In this document: one piece after another, positions 49,615-57,593 of the stretch
Layout: every line of letters begins with the position of its first letter
Position numbering within the stretch: the stretch's first letter is position 1
Source: Blastococcus saxobsidens
GTDB lineage: Bacteria > Actinomycetota > Actinomycetes > Mycobacteriales > Geodermatophilaceae
DNA length: 64,000 nucleotides
NCBI RefSeq assembly: GCF_002938435.1
Contig: NZ_POQT01000014.1
Coordinates: 37,231 to 101,230 of the forward strand
Direction of reading: 5' to 3'
The notes under the pieces: generated by a model
What the model saw: the letters and a program-made list of their open reading frames with translations, nothing else
Told to the model about the DNA's origin: nothing
The model's database searches: none
Translations under genes and position numbers: made by a program

Positions 49615-51447
49615 GTGATCCTCGAACTCCGGAACCGGCTGGTGCGGCTGCTCCCCGAAGGCCGGCGGCTGCCCGACGAGGTCTGGGAGCGGCGTCACTC
49701 CGCCATCGTCCGGCTCGCCCTCACCACCGCCGTGGCCCTCGTGCTGCTGGCGTGGGTGTGGGGGTTCGGGCAGCCCGTGGCCGCCGGCGTGTTCCTCCTC
49801 GTCGCGGCACCACTCGCGTTCGCCGTCCCGGCGCGCGTGCCGCGGGCCGGCCGGGCCGCCGCCACCACCGTCAGCCTCATGGCCGGCTCGGCGGCGCTGG
49901 TCCACCTCTGGGGCGGGGTCACCGAGGCCCACTTCGCGTTCTTCGTGATGATCGGCGTCGTCTCGCTCTACCAGGACTGGGTGCCCTTCGGCATCGCCGT
50001 CGTGGTGGTTGCGCTGCACCACGGCGTCGTCGGCACGCTCTTCCCGCACGAGGTGTTCGGCCACTCCGGTGAGCACGACCCCTGGCTGTGGGCGGCCATC
50101 CACGCCGGGTTCGTCCTCGCGGCCAGCCTGGCGCACCTCTCGGCCTGGCGGCTCAACGAGGACCAGGTGGTCAGCGACCGGCTGACCGGGTTGGCCAACC
50201 GCACCCTGCTGGACGAGGTGCTCGAGCGCTCCCTGCACGGCGACGAGCCCGTGAGCCTCCTGCTGCTCGACCTCGACGACTTCAAGGACGTCAACGACAC
50301 CCGCGGCCACGCGGCCGGTGACGAGTTGCTGCTCGCCTTCGCCGAGCGGCTGCGCGGCTGCGTGCGCCCCGGCGACGTCGTGGCCCGCACCGCCGGCGAC
50401 GAGTTCGCCGTCGTCGTCACCGGTGACGTCCAGTCCGCCCGCGCCGTCGGCGAGCGGATCCTCCGCTCCCTGTCGCTCCCCGTGTCCCTGGACGGCGGCC
50501 CGGTCACCGTGCACGGCAGCATCGGCGTCGCCGGCCCGGACGACGAGCGCACGGCGGGTGCGCTGCTGCGCAACGCCGACCTGGCGATGCACCTGGCCAA
50601 GGCCCAGGGCAAGAACCGGCTCGTGGTCTACGCCGACGGCATGGCCGCGACCGCCCGCCGCCGCGCGGAGCTCCAGCAGGACCTCCAGGTCGCCGTGGAG
50701 GGCGAGCAGCTGGCGGTCCACTACCAGCCCACCGTGCGGCTCTCCGACGGTCGCACCACCGGTTTCGAGGCGCTGGTGCGCTGGCACCACCCGCTGCACG
50801 GCCTGGTCTCGCCGGCCGAGTTCATCCCGCTGGCCGAGGAGTCCGGCGCGATCACCGCCATCGGGCGCTGGGTGCTCCACGAGGCGGTCGCCCAGGGGGC
50901 CGCGTGGTCGCGGGAGACCGGTGAGCCGCTGCGCATGGCCGTCAACCTCTCGCCGCGCCAGATGGCCGACACCGACGTGACCGCCGAGGTCCGTGCCGCG
51001 CTGGAGGCCAGCGGCTTCCCGGCCGAGCAGCTCACCCTCGAGGTGACCGAGGGCGTCCTGGTCCGCGACGTGGACCGGGTGGTCGAGCAGCTCGAGGAGC
51101 TGCGCTCCTTCGGCGTCCGGGTGGCGATCGACGACTTCGGGACCGGCTTCTCGGGGCTGTCCTACCTGCGTCGGCTGCCCGCCGACATCATCAAGATCGA
51201 CCGGAGCTTCATCAGCGACCTGCCCGCCGGCCGGTCGGCGGCGACCCTCATCGCCTCGATCGTCGAGCTGGCCCGCACGCTCGGCCTCGACGTCGTCGCC
51301 GAGGGCGTCGAGACCGACGAGCAGCGCGAGGTGCTCCGGGCGATGGAGTGCGGCTCGGCCCAGGGCTACTTCTTCTCCCGGCCGGAGCCGGCCGGGCGCG
51401 CGGGCGCCCGGCTCGGTCTGGCGGCGGGGACGACGCCGGTCGGCTGA
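49615..51447 (+). CDS. membrane GGDEF-EAL protein (c-di-GMP metabolism)
   Basis: 610 residues: four to five N-terminal transmembrane helices (about residues 25-170), a GGDEF domain (about 185-345) and an EAL domain (about 355-600). The GGDEF signature is altered to AGDEF (ARTAGDEFAVVV). The substrate region LLLLDLDDFKDVNDTRGHAAGDELL is intact, so cyclase activity is uncertain. The EAL domain keeps TTGFEALVRWHHP, the DDFGTGFSGLSYLRRL loop and AEGVET, so phosphodiesterase activity is likely. The GTG at 49615 is the first good start. It interrupts the usual mft order, with no known link to mycofactocin. Confidence 0.9.
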   Translation: MILELRNRLVRLLPEGRRLPDEVWERRHSAIVRLALTTAVALVLLAWVWGFGQPVAAGVFLLVAAPLAFAVPARVPRAGRAAATTVSLMAGSAALVHLWGGVTEAHFAFFVMIGVVSLYQDWVPFGIAVVVVALHHGVVGTLFPHEVFGHSGEHDPWLWAAIHAGFVLAASLAHLSAWRLNEDQVVSDRLTGLANRTLLDEVLERSLHGDEPVSLLLLDLDDFKDVNDTRGHAAGDELLLAFAERLRGCVRPGDVVARTAGDEFAVVVTGDVQSARAVGERILRSLSLPVSLDGGPVTVHGSIGVAGPDDERTAGALLRNADLAMHLAKAQGKNRLVVYADGMAATARRRAELQQDLQVAVEGEQLAVHYQPTVRLSDGRTTGFEALVRWHHPLHGLVSPAEFIPLAEESGAITAIGRWVLHEAVAQGAAWSRETGEPLRMAVNLSPRQMADTDVTAEVRAALEASGFPAEQLTLEVTEGVLVRDVDRVVEQLEELRSFGVRVAIDDFGTGFSGLSYLRRLPADIIKIDRSFISDLPAGRSAATLIASIVELARTLGLDVVAEGVETDEQREVLRAMECGSAQGYFFSRPEPAGRAGARLGLAAGTTPVG

Positions 51448-51454
51448 CGTCGGG

Positions 51455-51970
51455 CTAGAACTCGACCTTCTCGTTCTCGCCGGCGTCGATGCGCTCCCCG
51501 GTCGCCTTGGCCTTCACGAAGCTGAAGGCCGTGGCGAGCCGGCCCCCGGGGCTGTCCCAGTACTCCGCCGAGTCGCCGTCGACCTTGATCAGCACGACGG
51601 CGGGGTCCTCCGGGCCGTTCGGGAACCACGCCTCGACGCCGCTGTTCCACAGCTCCTTCTTCTTCGCGAGGTCGTCGACCACCACGGCGTGCCCGGTGAG
51701 CGACACCCAGGTGCCCCCCGATCCGACGCCGACGTTGACCTGCGGCTGGGCGGCGATGTGCGCCACCGGGTGCGAGCCGCGCTCGGCGAAGAACCACAGG
51801 TCACCGTCGAACTCCACCTCCTGCAGCGTCATGGGCCGGCTGGTCAGCTTGCCGCCGGGCGCGATGGTGGTGAGGAAGCCGAAGCGCTCCCCCTTGATCA
51901 GCTCGGCGACCTTGCGGGTGTCCTCTGCGCTCATGCCCGTCCCGGTGCCCATCCCGGCCGCCACCGACAC
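51455..51970 (-). CDS. pyridoxamine 5'-phosphate oxidase-like FMN protein
   Basis: A 171-residue split-barrel protein of the general stress protein 26/PPOX-like group, with FGFLTTIAPGGKLTSRPMTLQEVEFDGDLWFFAERGSHPVAHIAAQPQVNVGVG. It probably binds FMN or F420 and acts in stress or redox reactions; the substrate is unknown. A later Met (MSAEDTRKVAELI, residue 13) is an equally good start. It is convergent with the GGDEF-EAL gene and follows the YchJ-like gene on the same strand. Confidence 0.87.
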   Translation of the reverse strand: MSVAAGMGTGTGMSAEDTRKVAELIKGERFGFLTTIAPGGKLTSRPMTLQEVEFDGDLWFFAERGSHPVAHIAAQPQVNVGVGSGGTWVSLTGHAVVVDDLAKKKELWNSGVEAWFPNGPEDPAVVLIKVDGDSAEYWDSPGGRLATAFSFVKAKATGERIDAGENEKVEF

Positions 51971-51973
51971 GCC

Positions 51974-52348
51974 TCACCGCGCGCCGAGGTACCGCCAGGC
52001 GCCGTCCTCGCGCACGAACCGGCTCACCTCGTGCTGGTCGCCCGTCCCCTCGCTGGTCCGCCAGTGCGCCCGGAACTCCACCGTGCCCTCGCGCTCGAGC
52101 AGCCCGCCCCCGGCCGTGCGCAGCACGTCGAGGCCCGTCCAGCGCACCGCCGGGTCGAGCTCCAGGGACGCCGGCCGGGTCGTGGAGTGCCAGGTGGCCA
52201 GCAGATAGGCAGGGTCGCCGACGGCGAAGGCGCTGTACCGGGCGCGCATGAGCTGCTCGGCGGTCGCCGCCGCCGCTCCGTCGTGGCGGGGACCGCAGCA
52301 GTCGTCGTAGGGCAGTCCGGTTCCGCAGGGGCAGCGACGTGGGGGCAC
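51974..52348 (-). CDS. YchJ-family SEC-C protein
   Basis: 124 residues. The N-terminal metal-binding motif is CPCGTGLPYDDCCGP (SEC-C type). The YchJ/UPF0225 domain AEQLMRARYSAFAVGDPAYLLATWHSTTRP continues to the end, RFVREDGAWRYLG. The function is unknown. It is divergent from mftE with 38 bases between starts. Confidence 0.9.
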   Translation of the reverse strand: MPPRRCPCGTGLPYDDCCGPRHDGAAAATAEQLMRARYSAFAVGDPAYLLATWHSTTRPASLELDPAVRWTGLDVLRTAGGGLLEREGTVEFRAHWRTSEGTGDQHEVSRFVREDGAWRYLGAR

Positions 52349-52386
52349 GGACCGAGTCTGCCTGCGGGCGCGCCTAGGGTGCGGCG

Positions 52387-53082
52387 GTGACCTCCCTGGC
52401 CGCCGCGACCTTCCCCGACCTGCCTCCGGGGTCGTTGCTCGTCGTCCCCCTGGGCGCGGTCGAGCAGCACGGCCCGCACCTGCCGCTGGCCACGGACACC
52501 GTCGTCGCCACCGCCGTCGCCGAGGCCGCGGTGGCGCAGCTGGACGGCGCGCTGCTCGCCCCCGCGCTCGCCTACGGAGCCAGCGGCGAGCACGAGGGCT
52601 TCCCCGGCACGATCTCGCTGGGCACCGAGGCGCTGACCGGGCTGCTCGTCGAGTACGGGCGCTCGGCGTGCCGCTGGGCCGGCCGCGTGCTGATCGTGAA
52701 CGGCCACGGCGGCAACCTCGACGCGCTGCGGGCGGCGGTCCCGCTGGTGCGCGCGGAGGGGCGGGAGGTCGCCTGGTTCCCCTGCGGCTTCCCGGACGGC
52801 GACGCGCACGCCGGCCGCACCGAGACGTCGCTGATGTTGCACGTGGAACCGGACGGGGTGCGCGGGGACCGGGCGGTGGCCGGCGCGACCGCCCCGATCG
52901 GCGACCTGCTGCCGCGGCTGCGGGCGGGGGGCGTGCGGTCGGTCAGCCCCAACGGTGTCCTCGGGGACCCGGCGGGGGCCACCGCGGAGGCGGGGGAGCG
53001 GCTGCTGGCCGACCTGGTGGGCCGGCTGGTCGCCGCGCAGGCGGCCTGGCGGGTGGACCCCACCGGCCGCCTGTGCGGCTGA
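52387..53082 (+). CDS. mftE: mycofactocin peptidase MftE
   Basis: A 231-residue creatininase-family metalloenzyme. Metal ligands lie in VPLGAVEQHGPHLPLATDT (residues 22-40) and VNGHGGNLDALR near 102, with a Glu in TETSLMLHVEPD. In the mft pathway it releases the C-terminal Val-Tyr dipeptide derivative (AHDP) from modified MftA. It is 2.8 kb away from mftC and stands alone between other genes. A generic creatininase cannot be fully excluded, but the mft context makes MftE the best call. Confidence 0.87.
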   Translation: MTSLAAATFPDLPPGSLLVVPLGAVEQHGPHLPLATDTVVATAVAEAAVAQLDGALLAPALAYGASGEHEGFPGTISLGTEALTGLLVEYGRSACRWAGRVLIVNGHGGNLDALRAAVPLVRAEGREVAWFPCGFPDGDAHAGRTETSLMLHVEPDGVRGDRAVAGATAPIGDLLPRLRAGGVRSVSPNGVLGDPAGATAEAGERLLADLVGRLVAAQAAWRVDPTGRLCG

Positions 53083-53085
53083 GCC

Positions 53086-54078
53086 TCAGAGCGCGTCGGC
53101 GAACAGCGGTACGGCGTTCTCGATCGCGTACCGGATGCCCAGCGGCGAGCCGCTGGAGAAGGCGCTGACCAGGGTGGCGTCCTCCAGGACGACGGCGCGG
53201 CCGGACTGCACGGAGTCCAGCGTCTGCCACAGCGGCCCGCCGGTGAACTCCGACGCCTGCACGAAGATCGGGAAGGCGACGGTCAGCTCGGCGTCGAGCA
53301 GGGGCACCTGCTCCTCGCTGAGCGGCACGAAGAAGTTCTCCGTCGCCAGCTCCTGGATGGCGGGCTTGTTCTCGAAACCCAGCTGCTCCATGAACTCCAC
53401 CCGGGAGTCGCCGCGCACGTAGGCGCCGTAGCCGGCGGAGGTGAAGGCGGCGACGGCGACCTCGGTGCCGTCGAACTCCGGGTGCTCGGCCGCCGCGTCG
53501 GCGAAGTCCTGCTCCACCTGGGCCGCCAGCTCGGTGGCCTCGTCGGTGCGGCCCAGGGCCTGGCCGACGAGCTCGAGCTGCTGCTGCCACGTGGTCTGGT
53601 ACGGCCCCACGCCCTCGGGCTGGCTGATGGTCGGGGCGATCTTCGTCAGCGCCTCGTGCCGCTCCTGCGTACCCGCGGAGCGGGTGTCCAGGATGAGGTC
53701 GGGCTGCAGCGCCGCGATCGCCTCGAGGCTCGGCTCCAGCGTCTCGATGATCTCCGGCGCCTCGTCGTAACGGCCCTCGGCCCAGGGGCCCACGCCCTCG
53801 CCGCCGAAGCCCAGCCAGTCGCTGGCCCCCACCGGCTGCACCCCGAGGGCGAGCGCGGTCTCGGCGTCGGACCACCCCAGTGCCACCACCCGCTCGGGCT
53901 CCTCGTCGACGGTCACGTCGCCGAAGGCGGTGCTCACGGTGACCGGGAAGCCGCCGGCGGCGCCCCCCTCGGCGTTCCCGGTGCTCGAGCCGCCGTCGTC
54001 GCTCGAGCCGCAACCGGCGGCGACGAGGGCGGCGGCCGCGAGTGCGGCGGCGGCGCGGAAGGTGGGACGGACGGTCAT
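53086..54078 (-). CDS. iron-siderophore ABC transporter binding lipoprotein
   Basis: A 330-residue FecB/FepB-type lipoprotein. The signal peptide is TVRPTFRAAAALAAAALVAAGC with the lipobox Cys about residue 23. The periplasmic-binding fold is shown by ERVVALGWSDAETALALGVQPVGASDW near 70 and LEAIAALQPDLILDTRS near 125. The start follows a GAGGAGCAG site. A near-perfect IdeR/DtxR iron box lies 20 bases upstream, so it is iron-repressed. No permease or ATPase genes are next to it. It is convergent with mftE with a 3-base gap. Confidence 0.9.
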   Translation of the reverse strand: MTVRPTFRAAAALAAAALVAAGCGSSDDGGSSTGNAEGGAAGGFPVTVSTAFGDVTVDEEPERVVALGWSDAETALALGVQPVGASDWLGFGGEGVGPWAEGRYDEAPEIIETLEPSLEAIAALQPDLILDTRSAGTQERHEALTKIAPTISQPEGVGPYQTTWQQQLELVGQALGRTDEATELAAQVEQDFADAAAEHPEFDGTEVAVAAFTSAGYGAYVRGDSRVEFMEQLGFENKPAIQELATENFFVPLSEEQVPLLDAELTVAFPIFVQASEFTGGPLWQTLDSVQSGRAVVLEDATLVSAFSSGSPLGIRYAIENAVPLFADAL

Positions 54079-54097
54079 GACTGCTCCTCGGTCGAAC

Positions 54098-54116
54098 ACA
54101 GGTAAGGCTGACCTAA
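54098..54116 (-). promoter_or_regulatory. IdeR/DtxR-type iron box
   Basis: The minus strand reads TTAGGTCAGCCTTACCTGT, close to the actinobacterial iron box TTAGGTTAGGCTAACCTAA (15 of 19 positions, and both TTAGGT/ACCT cores). It lies between the divergent siderophore-binding gene (start 54078) and the isochorismatase-mftF unit (start 54219). It probably represses the first under iron sufficiency; an effect on the second is possible. Confidence 0.8.
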
Positions 54117-54218
54117 GCATGCCTCGCCCGTGCTCCCGTCGGCGGGGCGGCCGGAGCCGTCGCTAGGGTGCGGGCAGCGTGTCGCCGTGGGCTGCGACGG
54201 GAACGAGGAGTGGCATCG

Positions 54219-54773
54219 ATGAGCGGCGGGTCCGCACCGCAGGAGGGCTGGCTGGTCGTCGTCGACCTGCAGAACGTGTTCCGCGACGAGGACTCGCCCT
54301 GGACCGCCCCGCGGTTCGACGAGATCCGTCCGCAGATCCGGCAGCTGGTCGGGGCGTTCGGCGACCGCGTCGTCTGGACCCGGTTCGTGGCGCCCGCCGC
54401 GCCGGTCGGGGCGTGGAAGGAGTACTACGAGCAGTACGACTTCGCGCTGCAGCCCCCGGACGCCGACCTGTACCGGCTCGTGGAGGACCCCGGCGCGCAC
54501 CCGGTGGTCGACGCGACCTCCTTCGGCAAGTGGGGCCCGGATCTCGCGGCGGTCGTCGGGCAGGGGCCGCTGACCGTCGTCGGCGTGGCCACCGAGTGCT
54601 GCGTGCTGTCCACCGTGCTGCCCGCCGCGGACGCCGGCGTGGGGGTCCGGGTGGTTCCCGACGCCTGCGCCGGCGCGAGCGACGAGGACCACGAGCGCGC
54701 GCTGCAGGTCATGCGTGGCTACGCGCCGCTGGTGTCCTTCGCGACCACCGCCGAGGTCCTGGCCGGCGCGTGA
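54219..54773 (+). CDS. isochorismatase-family cysteine hydrolase
   Basis: 184 residues of the isochorismatase-like hydrolase fold. The catalytic Asp is in VVVDLQNVF (residue about 16), and the catalytic Cys is in VVGVATECCVLSTVLPAADAG near residue 127. DATSFGKWGPDL lies between them. The family hydrolyses amides such as nicotinamide, or vinyl ethers. The stop overlaps the mftF start (GTGA), so it is made together with MftF. The ATG follows CGAGGAGTGGC. It could act on a mycofactocin-related compound or simply be a neighbour. Confidence 0.87.
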   Translation: MSGGSAPQEGWLVVVDLQNVFRDEDSPWTAPRFDEIRPQIRQLVGAFGDRVVWTRFVAPAAPVGAWKEYYEQYDFALQPPDADLYRLVEDPGAHPVVDATSFGKWGPDLAAVVGQGPLTVVGVATECCVLSTVLPAADAGVGVRVVPDACAGASDEDHERALQVMRGYAPLVSFATTAEVLAGA

Positions 54774-56185
54774 CGGGCCCGGTGTCGGCGCCGGCCGGGG
54801 TGCGGCTGCCCGACGGGTTCGCCGTCCGGCTCGACCCGCGCACCCGCCGGCGGGACGGCGGCGCCACCCTGCTCGGGGGCTCCCCGCTGCGGCTGCTCCG
54901 GCTCGCGCCGCGCGCCCGGGCGCTGCTGGCCGTGGACCGGCTCCTGGTGCGCGACGCTGGATCGGCGGAGCTGGCCGGCCGGCTCCTGGACGCCGGGCTG
55001 GCCCACCCGGAACCCGGGCCGCTCCCGGAGCCCGACGTCACCGTCGTCGTGCCGGTCCGCGACCGCCCCGCCGCGCTGGCCCGGCTGCTCGCCGCCCTGG
55101 CCGCGGACCGGGCGACCGCGGAGCTGCCGGTCGTCGTGGTGGACGACGGCTCGGCGGACCCGGTGGCCGCGACCGGCGGCGTGCGGGTCGTGCGCCATCC
55201 CACCGCCCGCGGTCCGGCCGCGGCCCGCAACAGCGGTCTGGCCGCGGCGACGACGGCGTTCGTCGCCTTCCTCGACTCCGACTGCGTCCCCCGCGCGGGC
55301 TGGCTGGCCGCGCTGCTGCCGCACCTGGCCGATCCGTCGCTGGCCGCCGTCGCGCCGCGGATCGTGCCGCTGCCCGGGGCGGCACGGGGCTGGGTGAGCC
55401 CGTACGAGGACGTCGCCTCGGCGCTGGACATGGGGCCGCACCCGGCGGCGGTGCGCCCGCTCTCGGCGGTGTCCTACGTCCCCAGCGCGGCCCTGCTGGC
55501 GCGCCGGGCCGCGCTCGGCGGCGGCTTCGACGCCGGCCTGCGGGTGGCCGAGGACGTCGACCTGGTGTGGCGGCTGGTCGGCGCCGGCTGGCGGGTCCGC
55601 TACGAGCCCGCGGCGGAGGTGGCACACGAGCACCCCGCCGTCCTGGGGGAGTGGCTGCGCCGGCGCGCGTTCTACGGCACCGGCGCCGCCCTCCTGGCCC
55701 GGCGGCACGGGGCGAAGGTCTCCCCGCTGGTCGTCGCGCCAGGGGCCGGTCTCACCTGGGGGTTGCTGCTCGCCGGCGGACGCGCGGGCCGGGGAGTCGC
55801 CCTCGGGCTGCTCGGCGGGACGGCGGTCCGGCTCGCGCAGCGGCTGCGCCGTCCCGGGGAGCGCACGCCGGCGGGCCTGGCCGCCCTGCTCGCCGTCCGC
55901 GGGCTGGCCGCCTCCGGTCAGTCCCTGGCCCGTTCCGCCACCCGGCACCACTGGCCCCTGGCGCTGGCGGCCGCGCTGGCCTCCCGCCGCGCGCGCCGCG
56001 GGCTGCTGGCCGTCGCGCTGGCCGACGGCGTGCTCGCCTGGTGGCCGTTCCGGAGAAGGGTGGGACCGGTCCGTTCCGTGCTGGCGCGGCGGCTGGACGA
56101 CCTCGCGTACGGCGTCGGGCTCTGGCGCGGTGCGCTGCGCGCCCGCGACGCGCGCGCACTGCTCCCGGTGCGGCCACCCCGCTGA
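54770..56185 (+). CDS. mftF: mycofactocin glycosyltransferase MftF
   Basis: A 471-residue family 2 glycosyltransferase that adds beta-1,4 glucose units to pre-mycofactocin. After an N-terminal region of about 85 residues come VTVVVPVRDRPAALARLLAAL, VVVDDGSADP (UDP-sugar Asp), RGPAAARNSGLAAATTAFVAFLDSDCVP with the metal-binding DSD, and VAEDVDLVWRLVGAGWRVRYEP with the catalytic EDVDL. Two C-terminal hydrophobic segments near residues 320-350 suggest membrane association. Length and pattern match MftF. Confidence 0.9.
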   Translation: MTGPVSAPAGVRLPDGFAVRLDPRTRRRDGGATLLGGSPLRLLRLAPRARALLAVDRLLVRDAGSAELAGRLLDAGLAHPEPGPLPEPDVTVVVPVRDRPAALARLLAALAADRATAELPVVVVDDGSADPVAATGGVRVVRHPTARGPAAARNSGLAAATTAFVAFLDSDCVPRAGWLAALLPHLADPSLAAVAPRIVPLPGAARGWVSPYEDVASALDMGPHPAAVRPLSAVSYVPSAALLARRAALGGGFDAGLRVAEDVDLVWRLVGAGWRVRYEPAAEVAHEHPAVLGEWLRRRAFYGTGAALLARRHGAKVSPLVVAPGAGLTWGLLLAGGRAGRGVALGLLGGTAVRLAQRLRRPGERTPAGLAALLAVRGLAASGQSLARSATRHHWPLALAAALASRRARRGLLAVALADGVLAWWPFRRRVGPVRSVLARRLDDLAYGVGLWRGALRARDARALLPVRPPR

Positions 56186-56321
56186 GCGGTCGACCGCGTC
56201 GATGAACGGTGCTTGATCTCCGCAACCAACGGGAATGCACGGGCCGGGCGGCGCCTTGTCGCCCTTCGTACTGCGGTTCGACCAGCGTGGGTCCCGCTCC
56301 ATCTCGATCGACGGGAAGACC

Positions 56322-57593
56322 GTGACCACCACCCAGGACCGCCCGGTCGCCGCCGCGCCGGCCGCCCCTGCCGCTGCCCAGCGCCCGGGGGCCGCCCGGA
56401 CCGCCCTCACGCTCGGCGCCTTCGTCGCCATCGGGCCGCTCACCATCGACATGTACCTGCCGGCGCTGCCCGCGATCACCGAGGACCTGCTCACCACCTC
56501 GGCCACGGTGCAGCTCACGCTGACCGGCACCCTGATCGGCCTGGCCCTGGGTCAGCTGGTCCTCGGCCCGCTGTCGGACGCCTACGGGCGCCGCGGCCCG
56601 CTGCTGGCCGGCACCGCGCTGCACGTGCTGGCCTCGCTGCTGATCCTGGTGGCCCCGAACATCGCCGTCCTCGGCGGTCTGCGCCTGCTGCAGGGCGTCG
56701 GTGCGGCCGCCGGCGCGGTGATCGCGCTGGCGGTGGTGCGCGACCTGTACGTCGGGCGGGCGGCGGCCACGATGCTCTCCCGGCTGTTCCTCGTCCTCGG
56801 TGCCGCACCCGTGCTCGCCCCCACGATCGGCGGCGAGCTCCTCCGCTTCACCGACTGGCGGGGCGTGTTCCTGGTGCTCGCCGCCTACGGGTTGCTCATG
56901 CTCGCCGTCGGCTGGGCGACGCTGCACGAGACCCTGCCGCCGGAGCGGCGCAGCAGCAGCGGCGTCCGCGGCACGCTGCGCACCTACCGGGGGCTGCTGC
57001 GCGACCGCACGTACGTCGGGCTGGTCCTCGTCGCGGGCCTGACCATGGCCGGGCTGTTCAGCTACGTGTCCGGCTCCTCCTTCGTCTACCAGGACCAGTT
57101 CGGCCTGGACGAGCAGCAGTTCGGGCTGCTCTTCGGCGCCGGCGCCTTCTGGCTCATCGCCGCCACCCAGCTCAACCCGCTGCTGCTGCGGCGCTGGTCG
57201 CCCCAGCAGCTGCTGGTGGCCGGCACGGTGCTCGGTGCGCTGGCCGGTGCGGCGCTCGTCGTCCTGGCGGGCACGGGGACCGGTGGCCTGGTCGCCGTCA
57301 CCGGGTCGCTGTGGGTGGTCCTGTTCGCCTGCGGGCTCGCGCTGCCCAACGCGCCGGCCCTCGCCCTGTCCCGTCACGGGGAGACCGCCGGCAGCGCCGC
57401 GGCCCTGCTGGGCGCCATCCAGTTCGGCGTCGGGGCGGTCGTCTCGCCGGTCGTCGGGGTGCTGGGCAACGACGCGGTCGCGATCGGCCTGGTGGTGGTG
57501 ACCGCGCTGGTGCTGGCCATCGTCGTGCTGGTCACCGTCGTCAAGCCGTGGCAGCTCCCGGTCGTCGAGGAGGTGCCGGTTGCCGGGCACTGA
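56322..57593 (+). CDS. Bcr/CflA-type MFS exporter
   Basis: A 423-residue MFS protein with 12 helices. The Bcr/CflA signature is IGPLTIDMYLPALPAITEDLLTTSATVQLTLTGTLIGLALGQLVLGPLSDAYGRRGPLL (about residues 35-95). Members export bicyclomycin, sulfonamides or other drugs. GTG at 56322 is taken as the start; the frame is open upstream to 56235. Its 3' end overlaps the next MFS gene by 14 bases. Confidence 0.9.
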   Translation: MTTTQDRPVAAAPAAPAAAQRPGAARTALTLGAFVAIGPLTIDMYLPALPAITEDLLTTSATVQLTLTGTLIGLALGQLVLGPLSDAYGRRGPLLAGTALHVLASLLILVAPNIAVLGGLRLLQGVGAAAGAVIALAVVRDLYVGRAAATMLSRLFLVLGAAPVLAPTIGGELLRFTDWRGVFLVLAAYGLLMLAVGWATLHETLPPERRSSSGVRGTLRTYRGLLRDRTYVGLVLVAGLTMAGLFSYVSGSSFVYQDQFGLDEQQFGLLFGAGAFWLIAATQLNPLLLRRWSPQQLLVAGTVLGALAGAALVVLAGTGTGGLVAVTGSLWVVLFACGLALPNAPALALSRHGETAGSAAALLGAIQFGVGAVVSPVVGVLGNDAVAIGLVVVTALVLAIVVLVTVVKPWQLPVVEEVPVAGH

